From Hyalella azteca (Eukaryota > Arthropoda > Malacostraca > Amphipoda > Hyalellidae): a stretch of DNA of 64,000 nucleotides. The translations under genes were made by a program, and so were the position numbers. The notes beneath the pieces were generated by a model. It ran no database searches and was not told where the DNA came from. It was given only the letters and a program-made list of their open reading frames with translations. Position 1 is the stretch's first letter. Each line of letters starts with the position of its first letter. Below, piece by piece: positions 46,250 to 58,992 of the stretch. The DNA is taken from contig NW_025944986.1 in the NCBI RefSeq assembly GCF_000764305.2, positions 62,001-126,000 of the forward strand. The letters are read 5' to 3'.

Positions 46250-49100
46250 AGGCGAACTTTTTTCCTTGCAACGTACACGTCCTGAACTGTAAAATTTTTT
46301 AGCTAACGCTGATTTTTATAGACTACCGGGATTAAAAATAAAAGATTAGATAAATAAAAAAATAAAATAAAAACTAAAAAAATAAAAATAATCTAAAAAT
46401 GAAAAATTAGAAAAAGCGAAATTGTGGGTTTTCATCTACAACCGAACACAAATTTTTGCTCGGAATTTGGATGATAGCTAACGATGGGGATAACGCAGGC
46501 AACAAATACTAATTAAATTACTTAAAGAGAGAGAACGATTGACGAAGTCTGCTTAGTTAGGAATACTAATATTGCCGGGGTAAAATTCGTATTAAATTTA
46601 TTGGTTTGACGGTTAATTGTTGATAAGTTGATGCATGAGTACATGGAATTTGTTCACTGGCTCATGGATTACTACAGTACGTCTCTTAATATCTATAACT
46701 TGACGTATACGTTAACAATGGTATTCGGGTTTTAACGGTATTTTATGAGAGTTACCGTCAGTAGACAAAGGATCGATGATTCATGACAAAATTTTAAAGC
46801 TGTTTCCGTATGAAAACCGCTTTCTTCGTACCGCATAAATAATTTCAACACAATCGCTTTAGGTAATACAATATATGAAATAAATGATGGTTGTCATAGT
46901 TGGAGAAATATTTATTCTTTTGTCAACTAAAACTTGACGGTAATTTGATTCTAACTGGGTTCACTATTTCCACACATTTACTTTTTTGCCAAGGCTTCCA
47001 GCTTCTGTTAAGAATCCCTCCTTCACCTTTTGAGTGGATAAATCAAAGAGGAAGAGCAACAAATTAGCATTTACATGGAGCTTCTATGAATTCCAAATCA
47101 CCTGATGACCTCAATCACTTTCTCACGCGAACGGTCGATGAAAATCATGATGCATATTCCGCTGTAAGACGAGTTTTCTGTACAACGAGTGATGTGAAGA
47201 CTCCAGTGAGACCCAAACATACCAGTGGAACGAGCCTTAAGTGCTAGTGTCAGCAATTGCAAGTATGATTAATTTCACCATTAATTTGAAGTCTACGTAT
47301 GTTTCTAGCCCCGCCTTCTGGTAGCAGTGATATCAGTGGGCCAACTGTGGGTTTTCATCATAAGAAAAACACGCATTTTTATCTATCAATTGAATTTTTT
47401 AATCTCTTTAAAAACTTAATGATTTGTTTCAACACTTGTCTATTACAGTATTACCTGGCCTCTATCTATGCTCAGTATTATTTTCTCCGATAGTGTAATG
47501 GTTTCTATCATAAGAACCAGCCAGGCCATAGCCAAACCCATGTAAGTTGAAATACATAAATAGGTGTCCGGAGTTATAACACGGGTCTGCCTATTAAAGG
47601 AATGCGTTATAAACTCAACAGCTACTCAGTTGACTCTGTTGGTTTCAATTAACAGCTGAGGACTTTTCATCCTAGTTACGGTAGCGTTGCGACGAGGAGG
47701 CCAAAATTAAAAATAGCGAAATTGAGTTCAGAATGATTTATTGACAAGAAAAGCCTCTCTAAAGATGATTAACAAGACTTTTGACTTGTACTTTACTTGT
47801 GCAACACTGGCAGTGCAGAGTACGGGCGTTGTCATCAGTCACTTCAAAACTAATTTTGCCCCTAGAAATTAGCTCGAATGACGGATGTGAATTGTTCCTA
47901 TGAAAATGATACAACCAAGTATTCACTATTTTTGCCAGGAATGTAATCTCACATATAGACGTTCATCAAACTGAGGTAAAGGTAAGCGTCGCAAATTTTT
48001 GAATTTATTTCATAAAGTTATCCTAAAATTTTTATGAGTGTTTCCCAATACTCTTTATTTATTTCAGTAGGATTTTGAATGGGCATTGTTGATTAAGGTG
48101 TTACTTGAGTTTTTTATTTACCTTGCTCGTTACGTTAAAAGAGATGGCACCGATCGACGTTCACCTAAATTCCGTTGTGCGTTTAAAATTTATACATACT
48201 TTCCATCGTAAATACGATTTAATTTTTACATTCAAAAGACCAGTTCTCATGTCAGAAGATTCTTCTTTGGTCAATATCATCAATGAGTTTTTTTAGCACA
48301 ATGTCATTCGTGTGCATAAACCAAATCTTTTTTATAATTGTGTCAATGTTATTTTAGCCCTGCGGACCACTTTTTCATGATTTTCTTGAAAATACTATTT
48401 TCATGCGTCGACGATTTTCATGCCCGGGACGATTTTCATGCGTCCCAGGCTGCATTATGGACATCCGGCGTCTGTGAAAACATTCTCAAATGTAGGCTGG
48501 CTGCCCACAATTTCAAGGTTAGGTTAGAATCCCGAATTGACATATGTTAATTCGACGAGTCAATGGATGAAACGAGTTTGACGTCAATGGGTGAAAATTG
48601 TGCTGCGGGTGTAGTTTACAATTACGTACAAGAAAGACGCATGCGATGAAAATTGTACTGCGCCACTGCATTGCCGCGACGCACGAGTTCGATGTCAGCG
48701 GGCGAGAATTGCGTTGTTACGAAGTACATTGCAACGTCGTACTATTATAACGTTAGCGGGCGGGCCATTCACATAGCGAGGCGCACGTGTACGTAAGCGA
48801 ATAAGAATATCACTGCAGATGTACATTGCAGAGAAGTACGAGTGCAGGCAAAGTCAAGAGGCTTGGGTCATGCAGGACATTACTGGCCCAGCACTTTAGA
48901 CCGAGGTCGGTCGGTCTGTGGATCGGTTACCTTGCAGTGCCAATTACAGACACGATAATTTGAATTCAAATCAATGTCGGTCGAAGGTCACAGACGAAAA
49001 TTATGCTTTGGAGCTTCGAGGTCTTGCGACTTACGGTAGCTGTGAGGATTTTCTGTCATGGTTAAGTCTTGGACTGACCTTCCTCTGGCAAATTCGTGAT
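46250..49100. other. Intergenic stretch without recognised features
   Basis: AT-rich. A small duplicated CGACGATTTTCATGC at 48410-48445 is the only repeat seen. No gene or RNA found. Confidence 0.5.
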
Positions 49101-49108
49101 CTGTATTG

Positions 49109-49436
49109 CTGATGAGTGTCATTATCCATGATGCTTGTCACGACACACGACGCTCTTCGTCATGACGTGCCGAGAGTGTCGTGACTCATGATGTTGGTCA
49201 CGACACACGACTATCGTCGTCATGACGTGCCGTGAGTATCGTGACTCATGATGCTGGTCACGAAACTTGAAGCTCGTCGTGACTAATGATGTTGGTCACG
49301 ACACACGACGCTCTTCGTCATGACGTGCCGAGAGTATCGTGACTCATGATGATGCTCACGTCACACGACGCTCTTCGTCATGCCGTGCCGTGAGTGTCGT
49401 GACTCATGATGCTGGTCACGGCGCTAGAAGCTCGTC
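49109..49436. repeat. Satellite-like tandem repeat, about 60 bases, five to six copies
   Basis: Units contain CGTGACTCATGATG.TGGTCACGACACACGACGCTCTTCGTCATGACGTGCC, unusually rich in short palindromes (GTCACGA/TCGTGAC, CATGACG/CGTCATG). Copies differ by point changes and one shorter unit near 49260. GC content is well above the surroundings. Confidence 0.85.
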
Positions 49437-49890
49437 ATCTTGAATAATTGATAATCAAGCATAACGTCATGCGCTTTGACGCTAATGGAAAACAACCATC
49501 AGGCATCAGCAGATGCCACAGTTGTAGAATAATCTACTACTATGCTCTACAAATAATCTACAACTGTGTAAATTATTCGATTCGCTATTTTTTACTCGTG
49601 TTGTACTAACATATTCTGAATTTTAATATCATGGAAGTCGTGGTGCGGGTAGTTGTGGTGTGGGTAGGCGTTTGTTCTACCTTCTGAAGCACTGGATGTG
49701 AGTTACTTTGGATTATTATTTTTTTTTGCATATATAAACGTGTTTAAAAGAAGCTGCTAGAAGGTTGATGAACATTTCATTTGATCTACCGTTCATGGTA
49801 CTAAACAAGCAGCATGTGATAGCTACTTGTAAATATTTCAGCAGAACTCCATACCGACGCCAAAGCTGGCATAAACATCTTAGGTATTAA

Positions 49891-50018
49891 CCCTCTTCCG
49901 CCTTATGTCACTGTGCAAGTCATCAGTGCAAGTCATTTTGCGCTGACTAGAACGTATCCTTTTTAGGAAGTGGGCTTGTGACAATACTCCTCAGTTACTC
50001 GTGTCAGGCGGTAGAGGG
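49891..50018. mobile_element. 128-bp MITE with TTAA flanks (piggyBac type)
   Basis: The ends CCCTCTTCCGCC and GGCGGTAGAGGG are inverted repeats (11 of 12). Both sides carry TTAA (49887-49890 and 50019-50022), the piggyBac target duplication. No coding content. A related right half lies at 57375-57476. Confidence 0.8.
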
Positions 50019-50022
50019 TTAA

Positions 50023-52733
50023 GTCAGTATTCAGATCAGTGAAGTCCATTGAGAAAATTACTTCATGTGCTTCAAAACTCTACGGCTAAAGTCATTGCGG
50101 TTTTGGGCTCGCCAGGCAGCGAGGCGGACACTCGAAGCGTGTTGGTCGATGCAGAGATTGCCATCACGCACGTTCTCTATCGTACTCCACCCTTCATTAA
50201 AACTTTCTTCTGTCCTTATTAAACTCTGGAGCTAAACTTAATTAGACTTCAATATTTGACTGGGCTGGTATCATACAGGGCTAAATAGAGCACGATACGA
50301 TAGAATTGTATGAAGGCCCGCTAGTACCTACAAATGTTTCAGATAAAGGGTGTGCAATGACTCTATGTTCTATGCGGTCCAGATGATAAAAAACTTCTAT
50401 ATCATCTTTATTTCTTTAAGACCCAAATACCTAAGTCTCAGATCTGCCAAAAAATTGGTGTGAAAAAACCTATTTGAATGCTACATCGATAGTCTTGCGT
50501 TACAGCTGCCGTTAATTCTGTTTTTTATGCATATAAAAAATTACATTTGAAAAGTTTTCAATTGCACTATACTCAACAGCAATTTATTGAAGTTAAAGAA
50601 AAGAAACCTATTATAAGTTACTTTGTAAATGGGTAAAATTCAAATGGTTTGGCTAGATGTGAATTAGCAGACATGTACAGGACTTGTGTCGAACAGGATG
50701 AATGTATTGCCAATTTCGTTTGAAAAATTTATGTTTATTAGATAGTGGTTTGCACAACCGAGTTTAAAAGTTTTGCAGTTAATTATTGTTATAATATATA
50801 TTAAAGCATCTCGGTCCGATAAATGGACACCAGTTTCCAAGTTGCAGCTAGAGTGACGGCAGGAGTGCAGTGCAGGAAATCACATGATTTCGTAGATTCA
50901 AATTGAAAGAGAAAAGCTCAAATTACAGCTACTAATTCAACCTCCATACATTTATTCTGTATATTTGGACGGAAATGACAATTGTTGCCAACAGTTTAGT
51001 AGACACGTCATTAGCTGCTTGTCATGAGAACCAACACTAGGGGCCATGGTTATAAAAATATGCTGTGCAACTCATCAATGCGACCACCTCTTCTAGCATC
51101 GATTCACCGACATGTGGAACAGCCTCTCTGATTACATCGTTGACGCCCCGAGTATGAACGCGTCCGAGAACAGACAAGATAAAGCTATGCAGAGGTATGT
51201 GTTTCGACCGAGATATTATTACCAGGATGTGCTTTCCACCCCGCAGACTGGTGGATGGTCAGCAGCTATTTAGCTTAAACATCAGTAAATCATGTCGATA
51301 GGCCAGTTTTCCGAGAGACAAGTCAAGAACATTATCGTAATTGTTCAAAGGCCAAACTTGACCTTTTCTCAAATGCGATCAACTATATTATACAATGAGT
51401 TTCATTAAAAATTCATTTAAAATTCAGTTACTATGGTTGAATACAATATACTTTTAGTTCTTGTGCCATGAACGTCAGTTAATTACTAAAGATCCTGAAG
51501 CATTGGCATTACAAGCCGCATATTATGCGACTTTTGCCTCGAAAAATTGCCGGTCAATGAACTGCTGCATGATGCTGCACGATGCTGCATTTGTCAATTT
51601 GCAACGTGATCACTTTTTCATTCAACAGCTTTCATAAAAAAAGTATATAAATGGCTGTTCGATGCAATAGCAGATTCGATCAGCATTAGGGTGTGTGATT
51701 TTTTAATATTGCTTCGAAACTTATTTTTTGTAGAGAAATGGTTTAAAATGAACAAATTGTTTGGGAAATATGTATTTCTTCTCCAGAAAATGAGATGTCT
51801 AGTATCCTGTATGGACATCCTGTATATGCGACATGGACACATATGGAGCATCTTGATAAATTGTGCGTCCATAGTCATTTTATTTATGCTGCGTGGTTTT
51901 GCGTGATGGAGCTCACAACGAAATTTACATTACAATTTCGACAAAATGTGGTGCGCTGTCTAGAAACATATTCTGACACCAGCTCTGATTATTGTGTTAA
52001 GAAATTTCGTGTCCCGACAGTCCTAACATAGACATTTTGTTCTCTAGGTGACAAGCCAGCATCTCTGTTGTCACGGATTTTTCAGGAGTGGAGTATATTC
52101 ATGCATCACATCAATTAAAAATATTTTTCATCTTTCTGGATGCATTTTTCATCCTACATTTAGTACATCTATCAATAAGTCTTGTGAAAAATGATTTGCC
52201 ATGATTTGTGAAAACAGTATTTTGTTTGAACCGTTTCAATGAGATGCGTAATCATCTATTTCTGACGCAGATATTTCGATAATTATTTCCATTTGAATAT
52301 AACAAATCATTTTTCATTTCTCTGAAGTGAACTAAAAGTAACCCTAGGCTGTAGTGTTTCTGCTGCTTGATTCACTTCGATGGGAGCTTGTATACGAAAA
52401 CGAATAATCATTTTCTTCATCTCATTGATTGACCTGACATTTGCTTTCATCATTTGCTACAATTTACTTGGTGCGGTGCTGTGCTTAGGAGTCACCGAAA
52501 CACACCGGCGGCGTTAAATGTTCTTTTTTCATATGAAATTTGAAATAAATGCTGCATTTTACGAGTATTATATGGTTGTATATGAACAAGTTACGAACGA
52601 AATAATATCTTCACCCGTTCATTTGTCATTCAATAACACTTTACTGTGTTTTTATGACTTCTATTTAAGTCATTGAAAACAATACTTCATCACTTTATTA
52701 ACTCTAGCTCATACTGCACCAATTTTCCAAACA
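50023..52733. other. Intergenic stretch without recognised genes
   Basis: Only chance frames. A block at about 51140-51200 (CGAGTATGAACGC...GAACAGACAAGA...AAGCTATGCAG) also occurs at 55465-55520, next to the dispersed repeat there. Confidence 0.5.
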
Positions 52734-53254
52734 TTAACCCTTTTCAGCCCCAATTATTTTTTTTCTTGAAATTTCATTTTTCATCAAATTTTTGGTGTTG
52801 CCTCTACCTAATTGATTAGGGAAACGTCTCAGTTTGCTTTTCTCTACAATAGTATTGCTAGAATACGATGTGCCATATATGTACCACTGAGCATATCCAA
52901 GTACATTTTTTTTGTTGAAAGAAAAAACAACCGTGTCTGAAATGCACTTATATATTTGTAAATTGACATGTTATATTACAGTTTTAGGATATTGCAAATT
53001 TAAAATTAACAATAAAACATAACGTCTTCAATATTTTTTGCAATATTATTCCAAATACTGTAAAATGGCGAAACTAAAACAAATAGTTGATCCATCGTGT
53101 GAACTACAAATTTTCTAATTAGCGTTACATTCTGTTCAAACACATTATTTCAAGTATCAAATTGTGTTCAAATACATAATACTTTAAGTTGGACTTACAT
53201 GTAAAAGGTAAAAAGCGAGATATTGATCAGAATGTAATTACTCAGAACATATCA

Positions 53255-53480
53255 TTATTTGGTATGAAATGGAAGATTACATGCCAAGCAGAGACCTGCA
53301 TTACAATTGCAACACTGAACGAAAGGTCTTATCTTACATCCTTCTCCAGCACATCTTCTTTTGCTGTCTTGTGTTTCTACAAAATAATGTTTTATTCCAT
53401 CAAAACGAATATCATCTCAATCGTTTGTCACCCTTTATTGAGTAGGATGGCGGTCTCCCAGCTCCTTTCAAAGCTTATTC
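53255..53480 (-). pseudogene. piggyBac transposase, C-terminal Cys-rich end
   Basis: After the N-terminal frame ends, the same strand shows, across two stops, DDIRFDGIKHYFVE, then RRCAGEGCKIRPFVQCCNCN, then AGLCLACNLPFHTK and a stop. This is the C-terminal zinc-binding tail of piggyBac transposases (RRC...C....C.CN..LC...C...H). It directly follows the N-terminal part, so the catalytic core was removed by an internal deletion. Confidence 0.8.
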
Positions 53481-53503
53481 TTCTCATAGTCTGAGAGACA
53501 GCT

Positions 53504-54118
53504 TCATTTCTTGTCACAGATGAATTTCTCCAAAAACATCCTCCGAGAAGATAAAGGAACGATACTAGACACTATCAAAATTCCAAGGAACACTTTCATT
53601 TCATCTTTGCTTACCAAGAAATCTGTTTCACCTTTGAAAGTTGCATAGACAATTGTCTGATCCACTAGCAAATTCCACACATCATCATCAAAAAATAGTT
53701 CAAAAAGTTCAACTGGAGTAAAATCTCTATATTTTGCATAATTTGCCTCAGGAAATATGTGGTCATCAGGTGTGAGTGAAGTGCCAAGACTACATTTTGG
53801 AGTCTTATAGTTATTGATAGGCGAAGAATTATGAGCCTCACCATCATCTTCAGTAGTACTACGTTCGTCGTGGAAGAAAACTTCATCATTGCCACTCAGT
53901 TGATCTTCACAATCATCTTCAGTCGTACGTCGTCCGTCATTGAATACAGCTTCAGCATTACCAGTCAGTTGTCTGCCGGACAAATTATCTATCAATCCAC
54001 TATCACTATCCACTTCATCAGCAGAGTCTTCATCAGTCAATAGGCCGGGATCATTAGGCTCAATATTTACCTCTGCATGGCTCTCATCTTCTTCTAATAT
54101 ACCTAATATCTCGTGCAT
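53504..54118 (-). pseudogene. piggyBac transposase, N-terminal part
   Basis: The frame has 204 residues. An acidic N-terminal region with an internal repeat (RTTEDDCED / STTEDDGEA) leads into NYAKYRDFTPVELFELFFDD, then DFLVSKDEMKVFLGILIVSS and a few residues more. This is the start of the DDE_Tnp_1_7 domain. The frame then ends, and the three catalytic Asp residues that should follow are missing. Truncated and inactive, though it could still bind DNA or partner proteins. Confidence 0.85.
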
Positions 54119-55062
54119 AGTCAGGAATATGAAATATGAAACATAAAATGGATTTAGAACATGCTAGAATTTTGATATTTGTAAATATGTGTACTCAGAA
54201 AAATGTACCTGCATTAGCTCAGCGAACCATATATGGCACAGCATATATAAAATGATATCCAGAAAAAATAATGCATTAGACAAATGTAAAAGTTAACTGG
54301 AGAGGTCAGTTTATTACTTGTTCAACATATGCAGTTACCAAAAGAACCTGGTTCTCAAAGAAATGTACAAAATATACTTACTTTCCCCTGGAAGCCATTA
54401 TTTTTGGCAGAGCACAGCGACTCTTCTTTTCAACGTGACAGCAGAGCACAAACTGGCAGGCTTAAGGGGTTGTACTCATATGAACATGTTGTAGCTGGTT
54501 TGGTGTGCATTTCCAGTACACTTGTTCAGGCTTGTCTCAAGCAAGAGCGATGTATCATGCAATATTACATCATGCTGTTTAATGTACCATATATGTACCA
54601 CTGAGCTGAAAAGGGTTAAAGACAATATTTTTTAGATATTTACATCAATTCGTGGTTCATTCAAAGAAATTTTGCTCATAATTTTGCAAGGTGTCAGCAG
54701 AGTGACCATCATAAAACATGATACGCATTTCCTTGGCTCTGCACAATTTCGCCTCGCAAACAAAGTTCATAAAAGGCATTCTCGTAGTAGTTACATGGCT
54801 TGACTTATATCTGAGCTAGCTGGCCCACGAGGTGAGGCAAGTCCTAAATTGGCTTGTACGGAACCTGCAGCAAAATGATTCCATATTATAAAGAGATCAA
54901 TGGGATTAATTCCAGTTGAAGCGGAAAGCTTAATTAAGGTGCGGCTGAACTGCAACGTCACGCAAGGGTCAAGCATCGATCGAAGGATGGGCGAATACTA
55001 TGGATTTTTACGCCATTTATATGAAGTATGTTCGGCGCGTTGAGGCGTTCCTGTGGGATAGG

Positions 55063-55365
55063 TCAGTGAAATGGCGATAGATTATTCACCATAGATTATC
55101 ATCAAATAGGGAACAATGGAATTTGATTGAGAATGTCATATTAAATATTATTAACATATCGACTTTTTAAGGTTTTCATATTTTCATACTTATTTTCATT
55201 TTGTTTTATATTATTAGGTCAATGACATGGCGATAGATTTCATCATTGATTATCATCAAATAGAGAACAATAGAAATTGATTGAGAATGTCATATTAAAT
55301 ATTATTAACATATCGATTTTTTAAGGTTTTCATACTTATTTCATTTTATATTTTTTATTAGTAAT
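55063..55365. repeat. Tandem duplication, period about 150 bases
   Basis: Two copies of a block that starts GTCA.TGA.ATGGCGATAGATT and ends TAAGGTTTTCATA. They carry the shared core TTGATTGAGAATGTCATATTAAATATTATTAACATATCGA.TTTTTTAAGG. AT-rich and non-coding. Confidence 0.8.
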
Positions 55366-55544
55366 AATTTCTCTAATATTATCCTAAAAATTTGGCTCTA
55401 GAAAGTAGCTTGAGACCTGCAACCGTAACCATATCTTATACTGAGACGTACTTCAAGAGACGTACTCCGAGTATGAACGCCTTCAAGAACAGACAAGACG
55501 CGTAAGCTATGCAGGAGGTTATGTTCAGTCTTAAAATGCCTAGC

Positions 55545-55715
55545 AAATTACGGACCAGGCAATAAGTCCAGCAGCTATCTCAATCAATCGTCAGTTATGG
55601 AAAGATCGGGTTCCAAAGGCCGGATCCCTTTTGAATCAAGTCACGAAAAATTCAAGAATCGGCAACAGGCCATGGGCCTATTTCTTCAGTGCCGACACTT
55701 CTATTCTATTCTAAT
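55545..55715 (+). repeat. Dispersed repeat R3, copy 1
   Basis: AGCAAATTACGGACCAGGCA through CCGACACTTCTATTCTATTC matches 60075-60251 at about 93% identity, same strand. A TTCTATTCTATTCTA tail ends both. Length and tail suggest a SINE or MITE, but no polymerase III boxes or inverted ends are clear. Confidence 0.75.
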
Positions 55716-56336
55716 ACCTTCGTGATCGTGAACCTGTGCTACATAACGACAAGTTAAACCATGGGTCACCAGACCTAACTGCCACCTGAGTGGACTCAAG
55801 TCACTCAACTACTGTACAGCCCGCGGGAGTCTCTCTGGAATAAAACTGCGCTATAATGATTTACTGGTCAACTGTTACGATGAATTTCTTAACGATGTTG
55901 ATTGTCGGTGTACGCCGCAGCGTGGGAAATCTACTTCTCGCTTTATACTTGTACATATTGAATATGCGATTTATTTTCCGCTCATCGCAAATCTTCTTTC
56001 AATGTAAATCTGCATCAAATGATGGAAGGCGCTACTTGCTGGGGTAAAATTGCGAGCAAAGATTAGTTCTGTACTTTTATAGGCAATTTCAAGCCAGGAG
56101 AGAATTAAGAAAACATTATAACGAGCGTTCTAGCAGTTTAAATTTATAAACATCAACACTAATGTTAGTTCCAACGCAAAGTTGAAGTTGCCATGGACCA
56201 ATCTACGGGATTCGGTTGTTTTCACTATACGTAGAAAAATCCTAAATAAAGCATGGCTCGTAAAATATTAAGCATTAAGATTTTCATTTTTTTGAGAAGT
56301 GTGGGAGTGACGTGGCTGCGGAGTGGCGTCAAGTGC

Positions 56337-56635
56337 CCAGGGGCCATACTTTCAAAACTCGCTAAGTGAACGTATGTACTTACGCTCTATTTTTTTGTCT
56401 AAGATTGAAGGATTTTGCTTGAAAGGCCGTCAATGATTGGCTGATGAACTTACGACCTCTTAACTTTTTTTTAAAGTATAGGTCCAGGGGCCACACTTTC
56501 AAAAAAAGTTAAGAGATCGTAAGTTCATTAGCCAATTATCGACGGCATTTCAAGCAAAATCCACCAATCATAGACAAGAAAATAGAGCGTAAGTACTTAC
56601 GTTCACTTAGCGAGTTTTGAAAGTATGGCCCCTGG
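56337..56635. mobile_element. Two MITE copies joined head to head (hairpin)
   Basis: The unit starts CCAGGGGCCATACTTTCAAA, runs about 150 bases, and is followed by the same unit inverted, ending TTTGAAAGTATGGCCCCTGG. The middle (56470-56490) holds one shared GTCCAGGGGCCACAC terminus. The whole folds into a stem of about 150 bases. A single copy lies at 59546-59697. Confidence 0.85.
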
Positions 56636-57210
56636 ACTGTCAGGTACAGTCGATGGCACAGCCATACCAGGTCGACGCGAGGTCAGGAGTGTTTGTGTTC
56701 GTGCAGCTTTATCATCAGGGCAGGTCTGTGCACCGAGCTGAACCTTACGTTTTTCGGCAGGAATGCCATCTTGCGTTCTGAAATGTAAGAACCATTATAG
56801 AAATGATCAAGCAAGTTTAAAAATGTCTTATGTCTTCGAACGAGCAAAATAAGATTTCCAGTTCGTACAGAAAAATTACATTTGTGAAATTAGCATAAAC
56901 TAATTGTATTTTAAGTAGTCTAGTAGCTAGTTAGTTCTTGATCATTTTTCAATGATTATATTTCTAAGATAAAGTTATATTTCTAACCTAAATGTCATAA
57001 AAATATTTTGAGTACCGTACGCATAAACTTCATTCATTGTGAGAATATATATACATATACGTTACGATGGCATAACTCCACTATATCATTGGTCACAACA
57101 AATATATAGTGAATAATATAGTTTATACTACAGAATCATTTAAAATTTGTTTTATTTACTTAACCTTTTACAGCCGTATGTCCCTCTCCGGGAACATAGC
57201 TTTTAAATTG

Positions 57211-57360
57211 AATAATACGTAAACTATTGAGTGTAGCAACCTGAGGACGTTTGTACGCAACAGAGAACATTTTAAAGTAACTTTCAACTTAAATTATACG
57301 TAAACTATTGAGTGTAGCAACCTGAGGACGTTTGTACGCAACAGAGAACATTTAAAGTTG
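57211..57360. repeat. 81-bp tandem duplication
   Basis: TACGTAAACTATTGAGTGTA ... AACAGAGAACATTT occurs twice, 81 bases apart, nearly identical. Non-coding. Confidence 0.8.
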
Positions 57361-57374
57361 CACGTGGCGGCAAC

Positions 57375-57476
57375 CATCAGTGCAAGGCATTTTGCGCTCC
57401 CTAGAACGTATCTTTTTGGGAAGTAGGCGCGTGACAATATTGCTCCGGTTACTCGTGTCAGGCGGTAGAGGGTAAT
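57375..57476. mobile_element. Partial copy of the TTAA-flanked MITE
   Basis: CATCAGTGCAAGGCATTTTGCGCT ... GTCAGGCGGTAGAGGG matches 49912-50018. The left terminal repeat is missing and the right TTAA is changed to TAATTAA, so it is a decayed relic. Confidence 0.65.
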
Positions 57477-58798
57477 TAAGCAAAGCCTCCAGGAATTATG
57501 CGTAAAACGCAACCGTGTCACGTATTTTTTTTGCAGTAAACCGGTCATTACATTCTTTGGTTCGCTTTGTAATTCTGGTGGCATGAAAAGAAAGGGTATA
57601 TGTTTGCAAGGGCTTTATATATGAGTGGCTCAGCATTGCCAGGTATAAGCGGTGTGAACTCTATAAGTTTTTTAAAGAACTTGATGACGAAATTGAGCTA
57701 GTGTGAATTCCTTGTTTTCTTCTGGCTTAGTATGAACTCTAAACTATTGTCATCCTAATCGAGTATTTTTGTGTAAGTTGTCACTGAAATGATCTTTTAA
57801 TATTTATAGACCTCGAGCTGTTAAAAACAAACAACTACAGAATAAAATCATTGGCGTCTCATACCAAATGCAAGCAAGGTATGACATCTTGATATCAAAA
57901 ATTCGTGTGAATGATGAGCTTAAGTAAAACTTGCGTTAATATAAGTAAAAATAAAATTTTAGTGGGACAGGCGACGTGAAGAATTATCCATGCATGCAGA
58001 AATTTCATTCAAACTCTTGAGTTGTAAATTTTGGCTTCTGCACCAGCGTTTTGTATTAAAATCAGTTTAAGTATTCGTTGGAAAGCTGAATATTGTTATT
58101 GAGATAAATTTGGAGCCACGTTAGATTTTACACAATTATATTTATGAATGAATTGTACAATGAATGTACATATTATACGCAATACTCAGAAGTCATACGG
58201 TGACTTTAATCCATATGCCGCACCTCTGTAAAATCGTCAGTGTGATTTGTTTAGTTTTAATTTGCCGTTTATCTTTAATAAATTTAAGAAAGTTTGTTTG
58301 AGTTAACTATCCGCTCGGTCCAAGCTTTTGCTGATCAGGCCAATAGGGATGTTGTATTTCATTTCCGGTCATTGGTGGACGTGACAATTAGACCATTCGA
58401 ACTTCTGAGGTGACGCGATTAATTGGCTATTCTGGGATTCAAGATTAGTTCGTCACACCAATGTACAGTTGCGTACCACGCTTCTAAAAAGAAAAAGATA
58501 AAATGACGAAAAAAATTATTCATGTAACTCTTTCTATCTCTGGATAAGGGCATGAAGTTCAAGCAATGAATATTTCTTCTACAATAAATAAATGTATTTT
58601 ATTTGAAGGATAATTGATAATTGGCAACTTTATAAAGGATAATTGCCATCTATTCATCAACGTGAAGGTTGTGCTTCGTGTGATGGATGTTACAGACTTA
58701 TAAAAGTTATTATGTGTACTCATGCGTATCTAACTTAATAATTGTTGGCTCGTAATAAGGTTCAAGTAGCGTTGGTTTAAAGTGCAAAAAAACTACCG

Positions 58799-58992
58799 AA
58801 TTTAAAACATAACCGAATTTAAAACATAACCGAATTTAAAACATAATAAAGTTGTGTTTGGATTTTTTGTTGAGCAATTTCAACGTAATGGTTTCCCGAA
58901 CCGTTGATGCAGATGTATAATAAAAGTTGTGTTTGGATTTTTGGTTGAGCAATTTCAACGTAATGTTTTCCCGAACCGTTGATGCAGATGTA
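58799..58992. repeat. 17-bp triplication followed by a 73-75-bp duplication
   Basis: CCGAATTTAAAACATAA recurs three times at 58799-58845. Then AAAGTTGTGTTTGGATTTTT ... CCGTTGATGCAGATGTA occurs twice. Minus-strand frames across it (YICINGSG.HYVEIAQ) simply reflect the repeat. Confidence 0.8.

Larger units (their letters stand above)
52738..54615 (-). mobile_element. piggyBac element, internally deleted, with intact ends
   Basis: It is flanked by TTAA at 52734-52737 and 54616-54619. The terminal inverted repeats CCCTTTTCAGC and GCTGAAAAGGG are perfect. Subterminal copies of CCATATATGTACCACTGAGC lie about 120 bases inside the left end and right beside the right end; a CCATATATGGCACAGC variant is at 54228. 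Total length is 1878 bases, short for an autonomous piggyBac (about 2.4 kb or more). The transposase inside keeps only its N- and C-terminal parts. Perfect ends suggest it moved recently, with enzyme supplied from elsewhere. Confidence 0.9.

Noticed and set aside
45340..46278. Large His/Pro-rich proteins in three minus frames
   Set aside because: They are translations of a 20-bp minisatellite without stops.
51618..52031. Overlapping frames on both strands
   Set aside because: Chance frames in AT-rich sequence; no domain, start context or splice structure.
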